From NCBI RefSeq assembly GCF_907164915.1, contig NC_061869.1:25742312-25806311 (forward strand): a stretch of 64,000 bases of DNA, written 5' to 3'. The number at the start of each line of letters is the position of its first letter. Position 1 is the stretch's first letter. A model generated the notes under the pieces. That model was not told the origin of the DNA, made no database searches, and was given only the letters and a program-made list of their open reading frames with translations. The translations under genes were made by a program, and so were the position numbers. Below, piece by piece: positions 1 through 9,960 of this stretch. Source of the stretch: Impatiens glandulifera (lineage: Eukaryota > Streptophyta > Magnoliopsida > Ericales > Balsaminaceae).

Positions 1-345
1 CGGTACGATGGAAGAAGAGAAGATCTGGAAGAAGTCTTCCTTAGCCGGAAGGAATGGCGTTGGGAAGTCAGAGAAGCCTTCGGTTGGAAGGTGAAAGAAG
101 TTAGCAAATTGATCTTCGGTAATCCGAAGAAATTGACCGTCAATGATGGTGCGAATGCTACCATCGTCTAGGATGTGGCCATTATTGAAAAACTCGCACA
201 TCTCCTCTACGAGGATAGTGTCTGAGCCTTTAAGGAATCCCTGAAGCCCCGATTCTATGATCGGTTGGAAGATGCATTCATGATATCGACTATCTTTTAC
301 GTCTTCAAAATCGACGATGAGAGTGTTCCTAATTTCAGCAGACAT
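1..345 (-). CDS. ORF2-like accessory protein of a copia element, N-terminal part, cut by left edge
   Basis: An open frame of 115 codons begins with ATG at 343-345 (minus) and runs uninterrupted off the left edge. It starts MSAEIRNTLIVDFEDVKDS and contains 'SGLQGFLKGSD', 'LVEEMCEFFNNG' and 'ITEDQFANFFHLPTEGFSDF'. The same order of motifs (xVDFxxV, SGLxxFL, VxEFF, FxxxFxLPxEG) occurs in the ORFs at 777-1514, 32546-33304 and 44991-45745, so this is a fourth, divergent member. The family resembles the domain called 'putative plant transposon protein'; its biochemical role is unknown. It lies downstream of and parallel to the second ORF2 of element A1. A TATA box at 445-454 sits about 100 bp upstream of the ATG. 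It could belong to A1 or to a separate element to the left. Family membership is fairly sure; function is not known. Confidence 0.7.
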   Translation of the reverse strand, partial: MSAEIRNTLIVDFEDVKDSRYHECIFQPIIESGLQGFLKGSDTILVEEMCEFFNNGHILDDGSIRTIIDGQFLRITEDQFANFFHLPTEGFSDFPTPFLPAKEDFFQIFSSSIVP

Positions 346-776
346 TGTGAGGAAGAGTGAGAAAAGTTGAAGGGATTTTCTGATCTTTCAAGCTTTAGAG
401 AGAAGGGTGAAGAAAATGTGTTTTGAAGATGGAAGATTGAGTCCCCTTTTATAGCTTGAACGGTTGGATTCATTTAATGAGGATATATTTGAAAAATCTG
501 ACCGTTTATGTCTGGTCATTAATGGCTTGTGTGTTTTCAAGAGAATAAAGGCATGTCTAGTCAAGTCGGATCAGGCATGCTTCTTGAAAATGAAGATTTC
601 TATTTCCAAGAGTGATTTGATTTGATTTGGTACGGTGCATTAAATGTTTGATCATTTATGATTTTTAGATTTAAATGGAAGGAAATGATCTTCATTAATT
701 CGGGGTACCAAACCGGTAGTACAACAAAATTACCGGTTTTGGAAAAGAAAGGAAATGAGACAGAAGAATAGACCGT
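346..776 (-). other. Spacer between the two tandem ORF2 genes
   Basis: No open frame of note on either strand. The stretch is A/T-rich, carries a few ACCGG motifs typical of family A, and holds the TATA box at 445-454 and the probable 5' leader of the left-edge ORF. Confidence 0.5.
445..454 (-). promoter_or_regulatory. TATA box upstream of the left-edge ORF2
   Basis: The minus strand reads CTATAAAAGG, a strong plant TATA box, 100 bp before the ATG at 345, with a C/T-rich leader in between. The preceding sequence 'AACCGTTCAAG' resembles the stretch before the TATA box in family A LTRs ('ACCGTTGGAAG', near 48721). This suggests a promoter of the same type, possibly LTR-derived, drives this ORF separately from gag-pol. 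Confidence 0.55.
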
Positions 777-1514
777 CTAAACATTAGATGATTCGGCCGC
801 TTGATTCTTTTTTGCCTTAGCTGCTTCCCACCGGTCGACCAGCTCTTGTACTCTCTCTTTAGTGAGCACGTGCTTTGGATGGAGGGTTACAAAGGGTCCG
901 GAGTGAATGTCCAAACTGGCACAAAAACCGCTCAACTGAGGAGCGTAGCCAGTTTTGTTTCAAAAGAGCATCTTCTTCATGTTGCTGAAGATGATCCAGG
1001 ACCAATTGACCGGTGTCCCAACCGTTACAGCGATCATCATCTCGAACAGCCTTTGGGTGTAATAATAGTTTTTCTCTCTGCCCAAGATGGACTTTCCCAG
1101 AATCTCACAAAGAAGCTGGTACTTGTGGGAGAGTTGGCTTTTAGCACCCCAGGGTCTAACCGGGATATCAGAGTTGGAGAACCGACGACACATTTCTTCC
1201 ATGGTCACCGGAGAGTAGGTTAAGTCGGTTACCCCTTCATTGGGAAAACCGCAGTATTCAGCGAAATCCGTCTCGCTGAATAGAAATTTCTGACCGTAAA
1301 CTTGTGCAACAATTATGTCTCGATACACTTCCTTTGCGGTCTGGAAGAATTCTTCGACTACTAGGTAGTCGAGAATGAATCTGTTTTCGAGGAATCTTCT
1401 TAGCCCGCTTCTTTCAACGGCTAAGAACATTTCTCGAACTTCATGGTCTTCATATTGGTAGATAGAGTTGAAATCAGCCAATAGGATCTTCTTTGCTAGA
1501 GAGTTGGAGTTCAT
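777..1514 (-). pseudogene. ORF2-like accessory protein of copia element A1, one internal stop
   Basis: ATG at 1514 opens a frame of 246 codons ending at TAG 777-779, interrupted once by TGA at 960-962 (codon 185). The protein starts MNSNSLAKKILLADFNS and contains 'SGLRRFLENRF', 'VVEEFFQTA', 'ETDFAEYCGFPNEG', 'LFEMMIAVTVGTPVNWS', then after the stop 'VLTKERVQELVDRWEAAKAK' with a basic tail. The same order is seen in the B-family ORF2s, for example 'FEMMVAITRGVPVN' at 32546-33304. It lies downstream of A1 gag-pol in the same direction, about 360 bp past the end of integrase, in the position where some plant copia elements carry an extra, sometimes env-like, ORF. I see no signal peptide or membrane segment, so an envelope role is not supported. 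It has its own TATA box at 1592-1600. Function unknown. Confidence 0.7.
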
Positions 1515-1875
1515 GTTCTTGAGAGAGTTTTAAGCTCAAGACTGTTTTTGTGAATAGTGATTTTGTGAAGATTTGTGAAGGTTTAAGGGTTGTTTATATA
1601 TCCAGGGGTTCGGCTAGATTAGTAGGTTAAGCATGCTTGATGATGTCATCAGTTATTTAATAGGCTTTAACTTGTTGAAGTGTATAATGTTTATTTCCAA
1701 GGCAAAAGCTAATTATTACCACGATATTCATGATGACAAAAATCTGTTGACAAGATGTGAGTCTCCCTCTCTTGATGATGGACACATGTCGTCACCTCAA
1801 TTGCAGTAGACTGTTTTATTTATTACATGCTTCATTTTTCAAAATATGCATGAAGACTCAGTTAGTTATCCCAAG
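1515..1875 (-). other. Spacer between A1 integrase remnant and ORF2
   Basis: Noncoding A/T-rich stretch between the truncated pol and ORF2. RT and RNase H are absent here, so a deletion of well over 1.5 kb joined the middle of integrase to this spacer near 1910. The ORF2 leader and TATA box occupy its right part in plus coordinates 1515-1600. Confidence 0.5.
1592..1600 (-). promoter_or_regulatory. TATA box upstream of A1 ORF2
   Basis: The minus strand reads TATATAAAC about 80 bp before the ATG at 1514, followed by an A/C-rich leader without upstream ATGs that I can see. Together with the box at 445-454 it suggests that each ORF2 copy is a separate transcription unit. Confidence 0.45.
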
Positions 1876-2897
1876 TTAATCGGGGAAGTTCATTCCATCA
1901 GAACCAGAATGCTTTTGAGCAATACCCGAATCAACTATCATTGACCTTGCGGCTTCCTTGAGAGTTCGGTTTCTTCTCTCAGCCAGGCCGTTTTGTTGAG
2001 GAGTTCTGGCACTAGACAACTCGTGTCTAATACCGGAATCATCAAGAAAAGTTGTTAAATTGCTGTTTATAAATTCAGTTCCTCTATCACTTCTGATTTT
2101 GTTTACTCGAATAGATTTTTCATTTTGTATTCTCAAGATCAGTTTGATCAGGTTTGGAGTTGCTTGGTTTTTAGAAGCTAGAAAAGTTACCCAAGTAAAT
2201 TTAGAATAATCATCGATCACTACCATAGTGTAACGCATGCCTCCTAAACTGGTTACTTTAACCGGACCAAACAAATCCATATGCAAGAGTTCTAAGCATC
2301 GTTCCGATTGATAGTTTCCTTTACTTTTGAAAGATGACTTTACTTGTTTGCCCATTTGACATGCACTTCATACTTTATCTTTTGAAAACTTAACATTTGG
2401 AAAACCGTGAACTAGTTCCTTGGAACATAAGAAGTTAATTGTTTTGAAATTCAAATGATTTAGCCGTTTATGCCAAAGCCAGTTTGGATCATTTCCGGCT
2501 ATCATACACACAGGTTTTTCAAAATCAGTTTTCCAATTAACTTTGTAGATATTTCCCATTCGGTTACCGGTTAAAAGAATATCATTATCCTGATTCTTAA
2601 CAAAGCATGCGTTTTTATGAAATTCAACTTTGTAACCCAATCACACATTTGACTTATACTTAACAAGTTAAACCGCAGTTCTTCTACCAGAAATACATTA
2701 CTTATGGATAGATTACCATGGACAATCTTACCCTTTCCCACGGTTTTACCTTTCGAGTTGTCACCGAAGGTTATGATTGCTCTGGTTTCATACTTGATGT
2801 CGGTTAGTAGCTCTTCGTTTCCAGTCATATGTCTTGAGCATCCACTGTCCAGATACATTTCCGAATTCTTTAGCCGGTTGCTCCTCCTGACCTGCAA
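1876..2897 (-). pseudogene. A1 pol fragment: protease and integrase, truncated
   Basis: The piece 2897-2571 carries the aspartic protease motif 'MYLDSGCSRHMTGNEE'. It is one frame off from gag. A further frame change near 2640 leads to 'MGYKVEFHKNACFVKN', then the GAG-pre-integrase zinc region 'WLWHKRLNHLNFK' with the Cys pair 'CSKELV...SACQMG'. After a TGA near 2365 come the integrase core Asp motifs 'ELLHMDLFGPV', 'MVVIDDYSKFTWV' and 'IRSDRGTEF', then 'TPQQNGLAERRNRTLKEA'. The frame ends at 1876 in unrelated sequence after 'DSGIAQK', where the intact paralogue at 63721-63760 continues with FWAEAINTACY. RT and RNase H are therefore missing by deletion. Broken by at least one frameshift pair and one stop. 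Confidence 0.85.
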
Positions 2898-2967
2898 CAG
2901 AAAATTATTTACACCCTTTTAGTACCCACATTCAGTTGGGTCCATGGTTGATTAGTCCCTTTGGGAT

Positions 2968-4779
2968 TCAGACTTGAATTAGTTGGATCACTTTCCCGGT
3001 ATCTGTTCTTATAATATTTGGCTTAACTTCTTGACCGTTGCTCAAGAATGTCTTATGTTGTGATGAGTTTCTTTGAGATCGAATTTTGTTTGGTTTGTTT
3101 GGTTTTCGATTGGCTTTCCTTCTCTCAGGATGAAGCCAGTTTTCCGATTCAGTAGGGCTTACATACTTAAGTTCTTCTTCCGGTTTTAAGTCATTTTCGG
3201 TTGTTGAACTCCTGACAAATCTTATAAATGGAAGGTTGTCTTTTGTGAGTTTCATCCCGTTAGGTTGTTTTGATTCGTTTTGTTTATTTGGTTCATAACT
3301 GATACCAAACCTACATTTAGGGTGTCTTTTATAATTACACATTTGTTTTACAGCTTGACGAGATCTCTCCCACGCAGCCGTGACGTACATTGCTCGTTCA
3401 TCGGTTTCAGTTACCGGTTGAACTGTTTTCTCATTATCGGAGAATAGTTCATCCGGTTCATACATTTCAGTTTCACATGTTTTAACAGAGACATTATTTG
3501 ACTTTACGGTTTTAGATTCTACCGGAGTCGGTATGTACGCAGATATGTTTCTGAACTCAGCAACCATTTCGTTGAGTGCAGAAATCAAATCTTCTTTGGT
3601 AAACTCGTCAGAAGAGAAATCAAATACCACTTCGTGGTTTGCCATGAAACAAGTCACTCTTTTTTCACTGTCTTCATTATCGGAGTACGCCCACTCGCTT
3701 CCACCGTCGGATGCAATGAGTGCTTTCTGAATCTCCTTTCCTTCGTCTGTATGTTGATCATCGTTTCTCTGGTAGTCGTTTCGTTGGTTATCATTTCTCC
3801 GGTAGTTATTTCTCTAGTAGTTGTTTCCTTGGTACCGATTGCCTTGATAGTTGTACCCTTGATAGTTTCCTTCCGGTTTTCTATCGTCTCTCCTTGGTTT
3901 TCTACACTCTGACCTGAAATGTCCAAAACCGTCACAGTTATAGCATCTTTTATTCGATTTATCTACATAATTATAATTAAAATCGTTGTTAGATGGTGGC
4001 TGGCTCTTCTTCATGAATCTCCCAAATTTCTGAGCTAGCATCGCCATCACATCTTCACTGATTTGATCAACGCTTTTGACTGGAGCCGGAGCGGTTGATA
4101 CTTGGACCGCCGGTTCCACCGATGTAACCAAATCTCTAGTTGCGGTTGATGTGGATGCTTCATCTTCGATCCGAGACTTGATCTCGAACTCGTAGGCTTT
4201 TAGATCCTCGAACACATCATGCAACTTCATCTGCCCGAGGGTGCTTGATTCCCTCATCACCATGGTCTTTATATCCCAAGTGCTCGGCAGTGATCTTAGG
4301 GCTTTGATGATTACTTCTCGGTTGTCATACTTCTTTCCGAGTGTTTGAAGCTCGTTGACCACACTTGTGAACTGGTTGCTGAATTCCTTCATGTTTTCCC
4401 CCAGTCTCATCCTGATGTTTTCATATTTCTGTGTAGCTACCAAGATCTTATTCTCCTTTGTTCTTTCGTTTCCCTCATGGATCTGAATGATCGTTTCCCA
4501 GGCTTCCTTTGCACTATCACAGTCTGATATTTTGTTCAAGGTGTTATCATCTGTAGCCTTGTAGATATGCCTCGTGCAATGGTTGTTCAGGTTACTCCGT
4601 CTTCGATCTTCATTTGACCATTGGTCTGCCTCCTTGTTGATCTTGATCGGTCCCTCCTTCAGTACTCGGCTCATCTCATCATCTAATGTAATCAGATGTA
4701 AATACATCTGTTTCTTCCGACTGCTAAACGCTTCGCTGTTTAGCATTGGTGGCTTGTCGCTGTGGGTCATGCTTCCCAT
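2968..4779 (-). pseudogene. A1 gag (capsid/nucleocapsid), stops at 3814 and 2968
   Basis: The likely start is ATG 4777-4779 (MGSMTHSDKPPMLNSEAF); an open frame extends upstream to 4902, but the leader there is LTR/PBS. A gag polyprotein domain of the UBN2/retrotrans_gag type covers about residues 1-220 ('WETIIQIHEGNERTKENKI', 'LRSLPSTWDIK'). A zinc knuckle CYNCDGFGHFRSEC (CX2CX4HX4C) follows and is intact. Next comes a repeated 'YQGNxYQGNN' stretch (Gln-Gly-Asn repeats), then a stop TAG at 3814-3816. The same frame continues as an acidic linker (3657-2968: 'VVFDFSSDEFTKEDLISAL') and ends where the Trp codon in 'QVWIPKG' of A3 has become TGA (2968-2970). Gag packages the RNA and forms the particle in the cytoplasm. 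Close to intact apart from these stops. Confidence 0.85.
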
Positions 4780-4810
4780 TTTCTTCGGTTGCTTGAGTGC
4801 TAAGAACTTC

Positions 4811-4822
4811 GCTCTGATACCA
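4811..4822 (-). other. Primer binding site of A1
   Basis: The minus strand reads TGGTATCAGAGC, complementary to the 3' end of plant initiator tRNA-Met, 2 nt downstream of the LTR end (CTAACA, 4825). This fixes the LTR boundary and the element's direction. Confidence 0.9.
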
Positions 4823-4824
4823 CT

Positions 4825-6046
4825 TGTTAGGATCGGGGACGCCCTTGGAGGACCGGGGTGTTTCCGGTTTCTGGAAGGGTGGCCGCTTACAACACACAAC
4901 ACACTTTGGTGATAGTCCGGTTAGAGACTATGACCGTTCTCAGCACTTCGCAAACTATCACAGACTCTTGAACCGAGTTCAAGGGCGGAAATGTCTGTTT
5001 CAGTCTGAAGCAACGTATGCGACTTAGATGATGTTTAGGAGGAGTCGGTTTTTAGAAATATGAGTGGACCGGTTTACGGAGTACGATTAATTTGGTTTGA
5101 GGTTAGGTTATTTGAGTAAGTAATGAAACGAAAGAAGTGACACGAGACAAGATTTTTTATGGATTTTCGGAGCAAACCCTCCTACGTCACCCCTTCTTCT
5201 CAGGTTATGAGAAGGATCTCCACTAACTTTTAAAGTTACAACAACAACACTGTCGGTCGAGCCCAACTCGCTACTTGCCGGTTACACCAACTCACTCTTG
5301 ATGTAATACAATAACACAACACAACAAGACACAGAAAGCTTCCGGTTTTATGACACACCGGTTTTGGATCGTAAAAGTTTATCTCTCTAAGATTTTTGTA
5401 ACTTATCATTTTTCTCAGAAGGATGTGATTCGTATTAAATGAGGACGCTTCATCTTCCTTTTATAGTAGATGAGATCCCAACGGTCATTTTCTTCTCTCT
5501 CCGTGGGATTGGTTGATCATTATCACGCCGGTGTAGGGAGGTTACTTGCACGTTTCACCTTCCTCAACACTTGGCAAGCATGCAAGGATTCCTCAGGAAA
5601 ATGTGACGTTGCCGGTTTGCAGATTCGAACACGTGTCAGGCATGCACCTCCGGTTGTCAACATCGGATTAGTAAATCATCATTGCTTTACTCGCATGCTT
5701 CCGATTGGATCTGATCTTCTTTTATTCCTTCGAGACACGTCTATTTCGTCATACTACGTCACTTATGTAAGTTGTAGTTTCCGGTTTTAACTCTTACATA
5801 ATATGATCCGGCTGGAACGTGAACTTTTGTCTTTGCTAGCCGGTCACTTGAGAGAGTTAAAAATCGGTTCCTCTGATCTTGACTTAATTACTTGGAACTG
5901 ATTTTTCTTTGAGGTATTTCAACATCCGGTTGATGAAGCTCCTAGCCGGTTCATACGATTTGATATGTTCCTGCACATAGAGGTTAACAACTGTTTAGTT
6001 TTTCTAGCCGGTTCCGAAAATTAACTTTACTTAATTTTTCTTATCA
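4825..6046 (-). repeat. 5' LTR of copia A1
   Basis: A 1222-bp LTR starting TGATAAG (minus, 6046) and ending GATCCTAACA (4825). It matches the LTR of A3 (59596-60821) over its whole length. Landmarks are a TATA box CTATAAAAGG at 5466-5457 and the conserved stretch 'GAGAAGAAGGGGTGACGTAG' near its 3' part. AACCGG motifs are dense. Confidence 0.9.
5457..5466 (-). promoter_or_regulatory. LTR TATA box of A1
   Basis: CTATAAAAGG on the minus strand, about 580 bp from the LTR start. The equivalent box lies at the same offset in the LTRs at 48170 and 59596. It should set the transcription start of the genomic RNA (U3/R border just downstream). Confidence 0.6.
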
Positions 6047-6135
6047 ATTTCTTCCTTTTTGATTATTTAGAATAAATATTCAAAACTTGTAATGTATGGT
6101 CGGTTTAAAAATTAACTTTACTTAATTTTTCTTAT
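6047..6135 (-). repeat. Extra 89-bp LTR-start/PPT unit next to the A1 LTR
   Basis: On the minus strand this unit begins GATAAGAAAAATTAAGTAAAG and ends with AAAAAGGAAGAAAT directly before the LTR start. It is a copy of the first bases of the LTR plus a polypurine-tract-like run. The same unit is present three times at 47904-48170 and in part at 50162-50224. A polypurine tract normally sits before the 3' LTR, so its presence before the 5' LTR shows the unit has become part of the LTR end or was left by an older element. Confidence 0.6.
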
Positions 6136-6590
6136 CCGTAAACCCTGTTTGGAAAAATTTGATACCTCTTAAATGGTTGACCAAATTATGTGAAATTTTG
6201 TAACTTTAGTCTTTTAAGGATGCTATAAATATTCACAAAGTTGTTTGTCGAAATAGTACAGAGAAGCAAAATGCGTCGATAATAACCTTATTTATACCTC
6301 CTCTTCTAATCTAACGATAATAAGAGAGGATCACAACCTCCTTATTCCTAAATTAAAACTCGTAAATTGACAAGTTTTAAAAATTTAATTAGCATGAACA
6401 TATGTTTCTAAATTAAATTTTTGCACATATAATTCATTACTAATTTATAAGATATTTACATTATTTTATACAAATTATAGTATTACCATATGAATAAAAT
6501 GATTAAAGTAAATTATAAATTAAATGAATTTAATTAAACAAAAACATTACCGCATAAAATTAGTATAACAATATTATAATGGAACATTTT

Positions 6591-6831
6591 GAAATAAGTT
6601 GGAAAATTATGTTCTTTTAATTGTAATGCAAAATAAATTGTATAGTTATTTTAAAGAGAGTTTAAAATTGATTTAAAAATAATCCAACTTAATTTTTACT
6701 TTAAATATATTATAAAATTGCGAAAAAGATTGTAATGTACCACTAATTTACTGTTAATGCAAAACTATTGAATTCTTATTTAGCCCATCTAATAATAAAA
6801 CTTCAAAATTAATTAAGAATGAATCCAACTT
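6591..6831 (+). repeat. Imperfect direct repeat, copy 1 (copy 2 at 6943-7165)
   Basis: About 240 bp matches 6943-7165: shared landmarks are 'AAATAAGTT.GAAAATT', 'GATTTAAAAATAAT.CAA', 'GTACCACTAATTTACTGTTA' and 'AATTAAGAATGAA'. No coding potential. Origin unknown; it may be an old A/T-rich transposon or a segmental duplication. Confidence 0.6.
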
Positions 6832-6942
6832 ATTATCATTTTATTTTATTTCAATGTTGAAAAAAAAAACCTTAAAAAATTGATATTAATATTTTTTAAT
6901 GCACAAAAAGTTGTATAGTTTTCGGGTTAAAATTACAATTCC

Positions 6943-7165
6943 AAAATAAGTTAGAAAATTGCGTTCAATTATTTGTAATACAAAATAAATTGCATAGCTA
7001 TTTCAGAGAGATAGTTCACAATTGATTTAAAAATAATTCAATTTAATTTTTAATTTAAATGTATTTCAAAAATGTGGGAATGATTACAAAGTACCACTAA
7101 TTTACTGTTATATTTAACAAAATTATTAATAAAGCTTCAAAACTAATTAAGAATGAAGACAACTT
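6943..7165 (+). repeat. Imperfect direct repeat, copy 2
   Basis: Second copy of the unit at 6591-6831, in the same direction, about 350 bp downstream. It shares 'GTACCACTAATTTACTGTTA' exactly. Confidence 0.6.
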
Positions 7166-7201
7166 GTAACCCCGAAAAAACCTCTCTTAGTAGGTGATTA
7201 T

Positions 7202-7491
7202 GGCCTCGTTTGATGAAGGGGTTTTTGGGATAAAACCTAGTTTTATTCTAAAACCCAAACATCTTATCAACCATCAAATCAAATAATTTTATCATTTAAA
7301 TACCAAAACTACCCTCTAATTTTATCTTCTCTCTCTAAACCATCATTCTCTCACATACACCATATCTTCTAAAGTCGAAAGACAATTAGTCTTTAAATTT
7401 TAAAAATCAATTTTTCCTACTTTTTATCAAACAAGAGTTTTTTGGATAAAACCCATACAAAATCCAAAAAACCCCTTCCTCAAACAAGACC
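7202..7491. mobile_element. 290-bp MITE with terminal inverted repeats, TSD TAT
   Basis: The left end GGCCTCGTTTGATGAAGGGG is matched by the reverse complement of the right end, GGTCTTGTTTGAGGAAGGGG; the inverted repeat continues through GTTTTT and matches at about 26 of 30 positions. Both ends abut TAT (7199-7201 and 7492-7494), a 3-bp duplication of the size made by PIF/Harbinger elements (which prefer TWA). No ORF. The GGCCT/TTTG end is typical of Tourist-like MITEs; the superfamily is inferred. Confidence 0.7.
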
Positions 7492-8269
7492 TATGTGCAA
7501 AGTTCGAGGTTGGAGAAATTCAATATCGGTTTGTGTGTCAAAATTCTTTTAAAATAAATATTATTTTTAAAAGATGTCATTAATTACTGATAACTTTTAA
7601 AATTAATTAAAAATAATTATCTTCGGGGTTCAATTTTAAATAATTTAGGAATTTACTGTAATTAAAATAAAATTTGATTTCTTAGAAATTCTTTAGTTTA
7701 AATTAATTATTTTGAAATAAAGTCGCCAATTCATTTTTGAAAATTAATCAGAGTTGGCATACATTAACAAATGTATTGACCATAGTTTTCTTTTAGTTCG
7801 TATTTTAGTGATACTCGGGAAAAAACTTTTGCCCTTCATTATCTATACTCGTTTTAAAAACGGTATCTACTTATAAAGTTGGTTTTTAAAAATCGGTTAT
7901 ATAACATTTGAATTTTAATCAATTATTCTTTCAGTCCTAGTCACACTTCTAAGTTTTTGGGTTATTTAAAATATTAAAACAACAATATTTAAATATCGGT
8001 ACCTATTGCAAATGATAACTAAGGAGGAAATACTTGAAGAATATTAATCATTTTAAAGGCATTAGGGTTTAGAAATAAACATCAAACGAGACTTTGTCGA
8101 AATATTTTTGTGGAACTATTCCAAAAATATTTAAAATGTATTTTTTTAATTTTTCGGGATTTTTAGAAAATGACTTAGAGTCCAAAAATTACAAAACTAA
8201 TTTTGGATTTTAAAAAGGGAACCAAACATGCATTAGGATCGGAGTCCTAAGCTTGGGGTTCGTTTTTAT
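7492..8269. other. A/T-rich intergenic DNA
   Basis: No gene, tRNA or clear repeat seen. Frames on both strands are short and broken. Confidence 0.45.
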
Positions 8270-8720
8270 TGGTCGAGGTCAAAAGACTCTCGATCTGGGT
8301 CAAGGAACCTCTTAGTCGAGGTTCAGGATCTTTGGTATGGGTGTCGAAATCCCTCGATCGAGGTGATAAGGACTTTGGGTCCTTGGCTAATCTTAATAGT
8401 CTAGGTGTAAAAACTTATCGATGTTGGGTTTTCTCGGGATTATGATTCTCGGTCGAGGTGTATAAACCTCTCGGTCATGGGCTAGTTCTAGGCTAAGTAC
8501 CTCGGTCCTAAGTGTAGGATCTCTTGGTCCTAAGGTCAAACCTCTCAGTCCTAGGGTTTGAGATTCTTTGTCCCAAGGTCGGACCTTTCGGTCCTAGATC
8601 AAGAACATTGGTCGAACCTCTCAGTCCTAACTTAAGAACATCGATCTTAAGTCTCGGTCCTAAGTTCGAATTTCTCGGTCCTAGGTTTCGGTCTAGACCG
8701 AGGATCCTCGGTCCTCAAGA
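8270..8720 (+). repeat. Degenerate minisatellite field with GGTCCTAAG / GTCGAGGT core
   Basis: Short diverged repeats such as CTCGGTCCTAAG, CTCAGTCCTAGG, TTCGGTCCTAGA and CTCGGTCCTAGG recur every 20-40 bp. The left part has GTCGAGGTCA variants. Base composition is more G/C-rich than the flanks. A 71-codon frame here (8524-8739) is just the translated repeat and is not a gene. Confidence 0.65.
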
Positions 8721-9659
8721 ACACAAAGGTTTAGTTTAATAAATTAATTTGTTTATCATGAATTCTTTGATTTAAGAGTTTGGGTAGCTTCACAAAGCTC
8801 CTAGAACAAGTTGATCATTATCTCAATGTATCAATCGACCTAGATGATAATGAATTTGTTTAAAACAGTTTATGATAAAAAAAATTGGATTTTAGATTTT
8901 AATTTTTTTTGAAGTGTAATGAGCTATCAAATAGCTTCCTTAAAAAATACATATACTTGATTGAGACCAAAATAAGAACACTCGTTGCTCGTTTTAAGAA
9001 CTAACCCAAGTATAGTAAACAAGTTTTTTTTTATTTTGAAAATTAAAATTTGTGTTTTTGTTATTTAGATCGAATGATCCATTCTATCATATCCACATAG
9101 TTTATAAATCATCTAACGATGAATTTTCAACAATAAAACACCATAAACAACAAACATACAAGCTTATGCAATTTAAAGTATAAAAATTTGAAATTCAAAC
9201 TGTAAATATGAATTAAAGGGTGATTGGAACCTTACAAATGATTGGAGAACACTTATTGATCCTTATGGAATCTTTCTGGATGATCAGATCCATGTTTTAA
9301 GGCCTTAAAAAAATCGAAAAATTCAAAGCTTCAAGTTTTAATGGCGAATTTTTTTATTCTCTTCGATTTGAAGATTATGAGTTGATTCCTTCTATTTAGA
9401 ATGACTCAAGGGAGCTATTTATAACTGTCTAAGGTCATTTGTGAGCTCCAAGTGGACTGAATAAACCAAAAGTCATTAATGTCGTTTTGATTGTTCTTCT
9501 CATCACTTTAAGATATAGGGATGAATCATCCCTATTTTCATAGGAGGAATTATCACCATCGTAGGGTGATTATTTTGGACTTTGAATCAACCATAACTAT
9601 TGACTATTGAGAGAGTTCTAAAAAGATATGATCAAAGACTGGTTTTTGATCTTCTCTAC
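8721..9659. other. Intergenic, with a promoter-like TATA box on the minus strand
   Basis: No gene recognised. On the minus strand TATAAATAG (9423-9415) is followed by a leader-like stretch and, about 130 bp on, by a short ATG frame of fewer than 30 codons. This could be the U3/R part of a degraded LTR or a decayed host promoter; I cannot decide. Confidence 0.35.
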
Positions 9660-9960
9660 ACCGGTGTTGCGTTGGACACGAAGGTGGCGCTCAAAATGAC
9701 ACTATTTGAGTGCATTCGGGAGTTTCGGCCGCGGTCCGTCAACGTTTGGGCATTCCGTTAACGTTTGGGCTAACGGGGCTAATGTCCAGTTAGTTTATAG
9801 AGTGCGACGTGAGCGCGTGTTCCTTCTGTTAAAGCCAGCTACGCTGGCGCATCTGGGTCGTTGGATGAGGCCTCATAGCTCATCTAATGGCCCAATTTTC
9901 GGTTGTAGATTCTTTACCCGATTTTGGCTACACATGATTATGAATTTATTTTTATTTTAA
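9660..9960 (+). other. G/C-richer island with an 84-codon frame of no known family
   Basis: This 300-bp stretch is clearly richer in G/C and CpG than its A/T-rich surroundings. It contains the tandem pair CCGTCAACGTTTGGGC / CCGTTAACGTTTGGGC (about 9736-9768). A frame from 9706 to 9960 is open but matches nothing I recognise, and it runs into the repeat pair. Probably a fragment of an unidentified transposon rather than a gene. Confidence 0.3.

Larger units (their letters stand above)
1..6046 (-). mobile_element. Ty1/copia retrotransposon A1 (family A), 5' part, RT-RNase H deleted, nested at left edge
   Basis: Read on the minus strand: 5' LTR (6046-4825), PBS (4822-4811), gag (4779-2968), protease (from 2897), integrase (to 1876), deletion of RT-RNase H, ORF2 (1514-777) and a second ORF2 (345 to beyond the edge). 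The PBS lies 2 nt from the LTR as expected. The 3' LTR is not in the window. Domain order protease-integrase is the copia order. The element is the same family as A3 at 59596, with closely similar gag and LTR of almost identical length (1222 and 1226 bp). Family A DNA is unusually rich in AACCGG. The element cannot transpose by itself. Confidence 0.85.
6136..7201. other. A/T-rich intergenic DNA
   Basis: No supportable gene. It is mostly homopolymer-rich A/T sequence with an imperfect direct repeat pair, annotated separately. Confidence 0.5.

Noticed and set aside
777..1514. Envelope protein for the ORF after pol
   Set aside because: No signal peptide, membrane helix or glycoprotein-like features are seen; position alone is not enough.
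3634..3935. ORFs on both strands over the A1 gag linker (for example 3634-3912 plus and 3654-3935 minus)
   Set aside because: Shadows of the Gln-Gly-Asn repeat and linker region of gag in other frames.
9706..9960. 84-codon ORF in the G/C-rich island
   Set aside because: Contains an internal direct repeat, no recognisable domain and no start context; kept only as a noncoding island.
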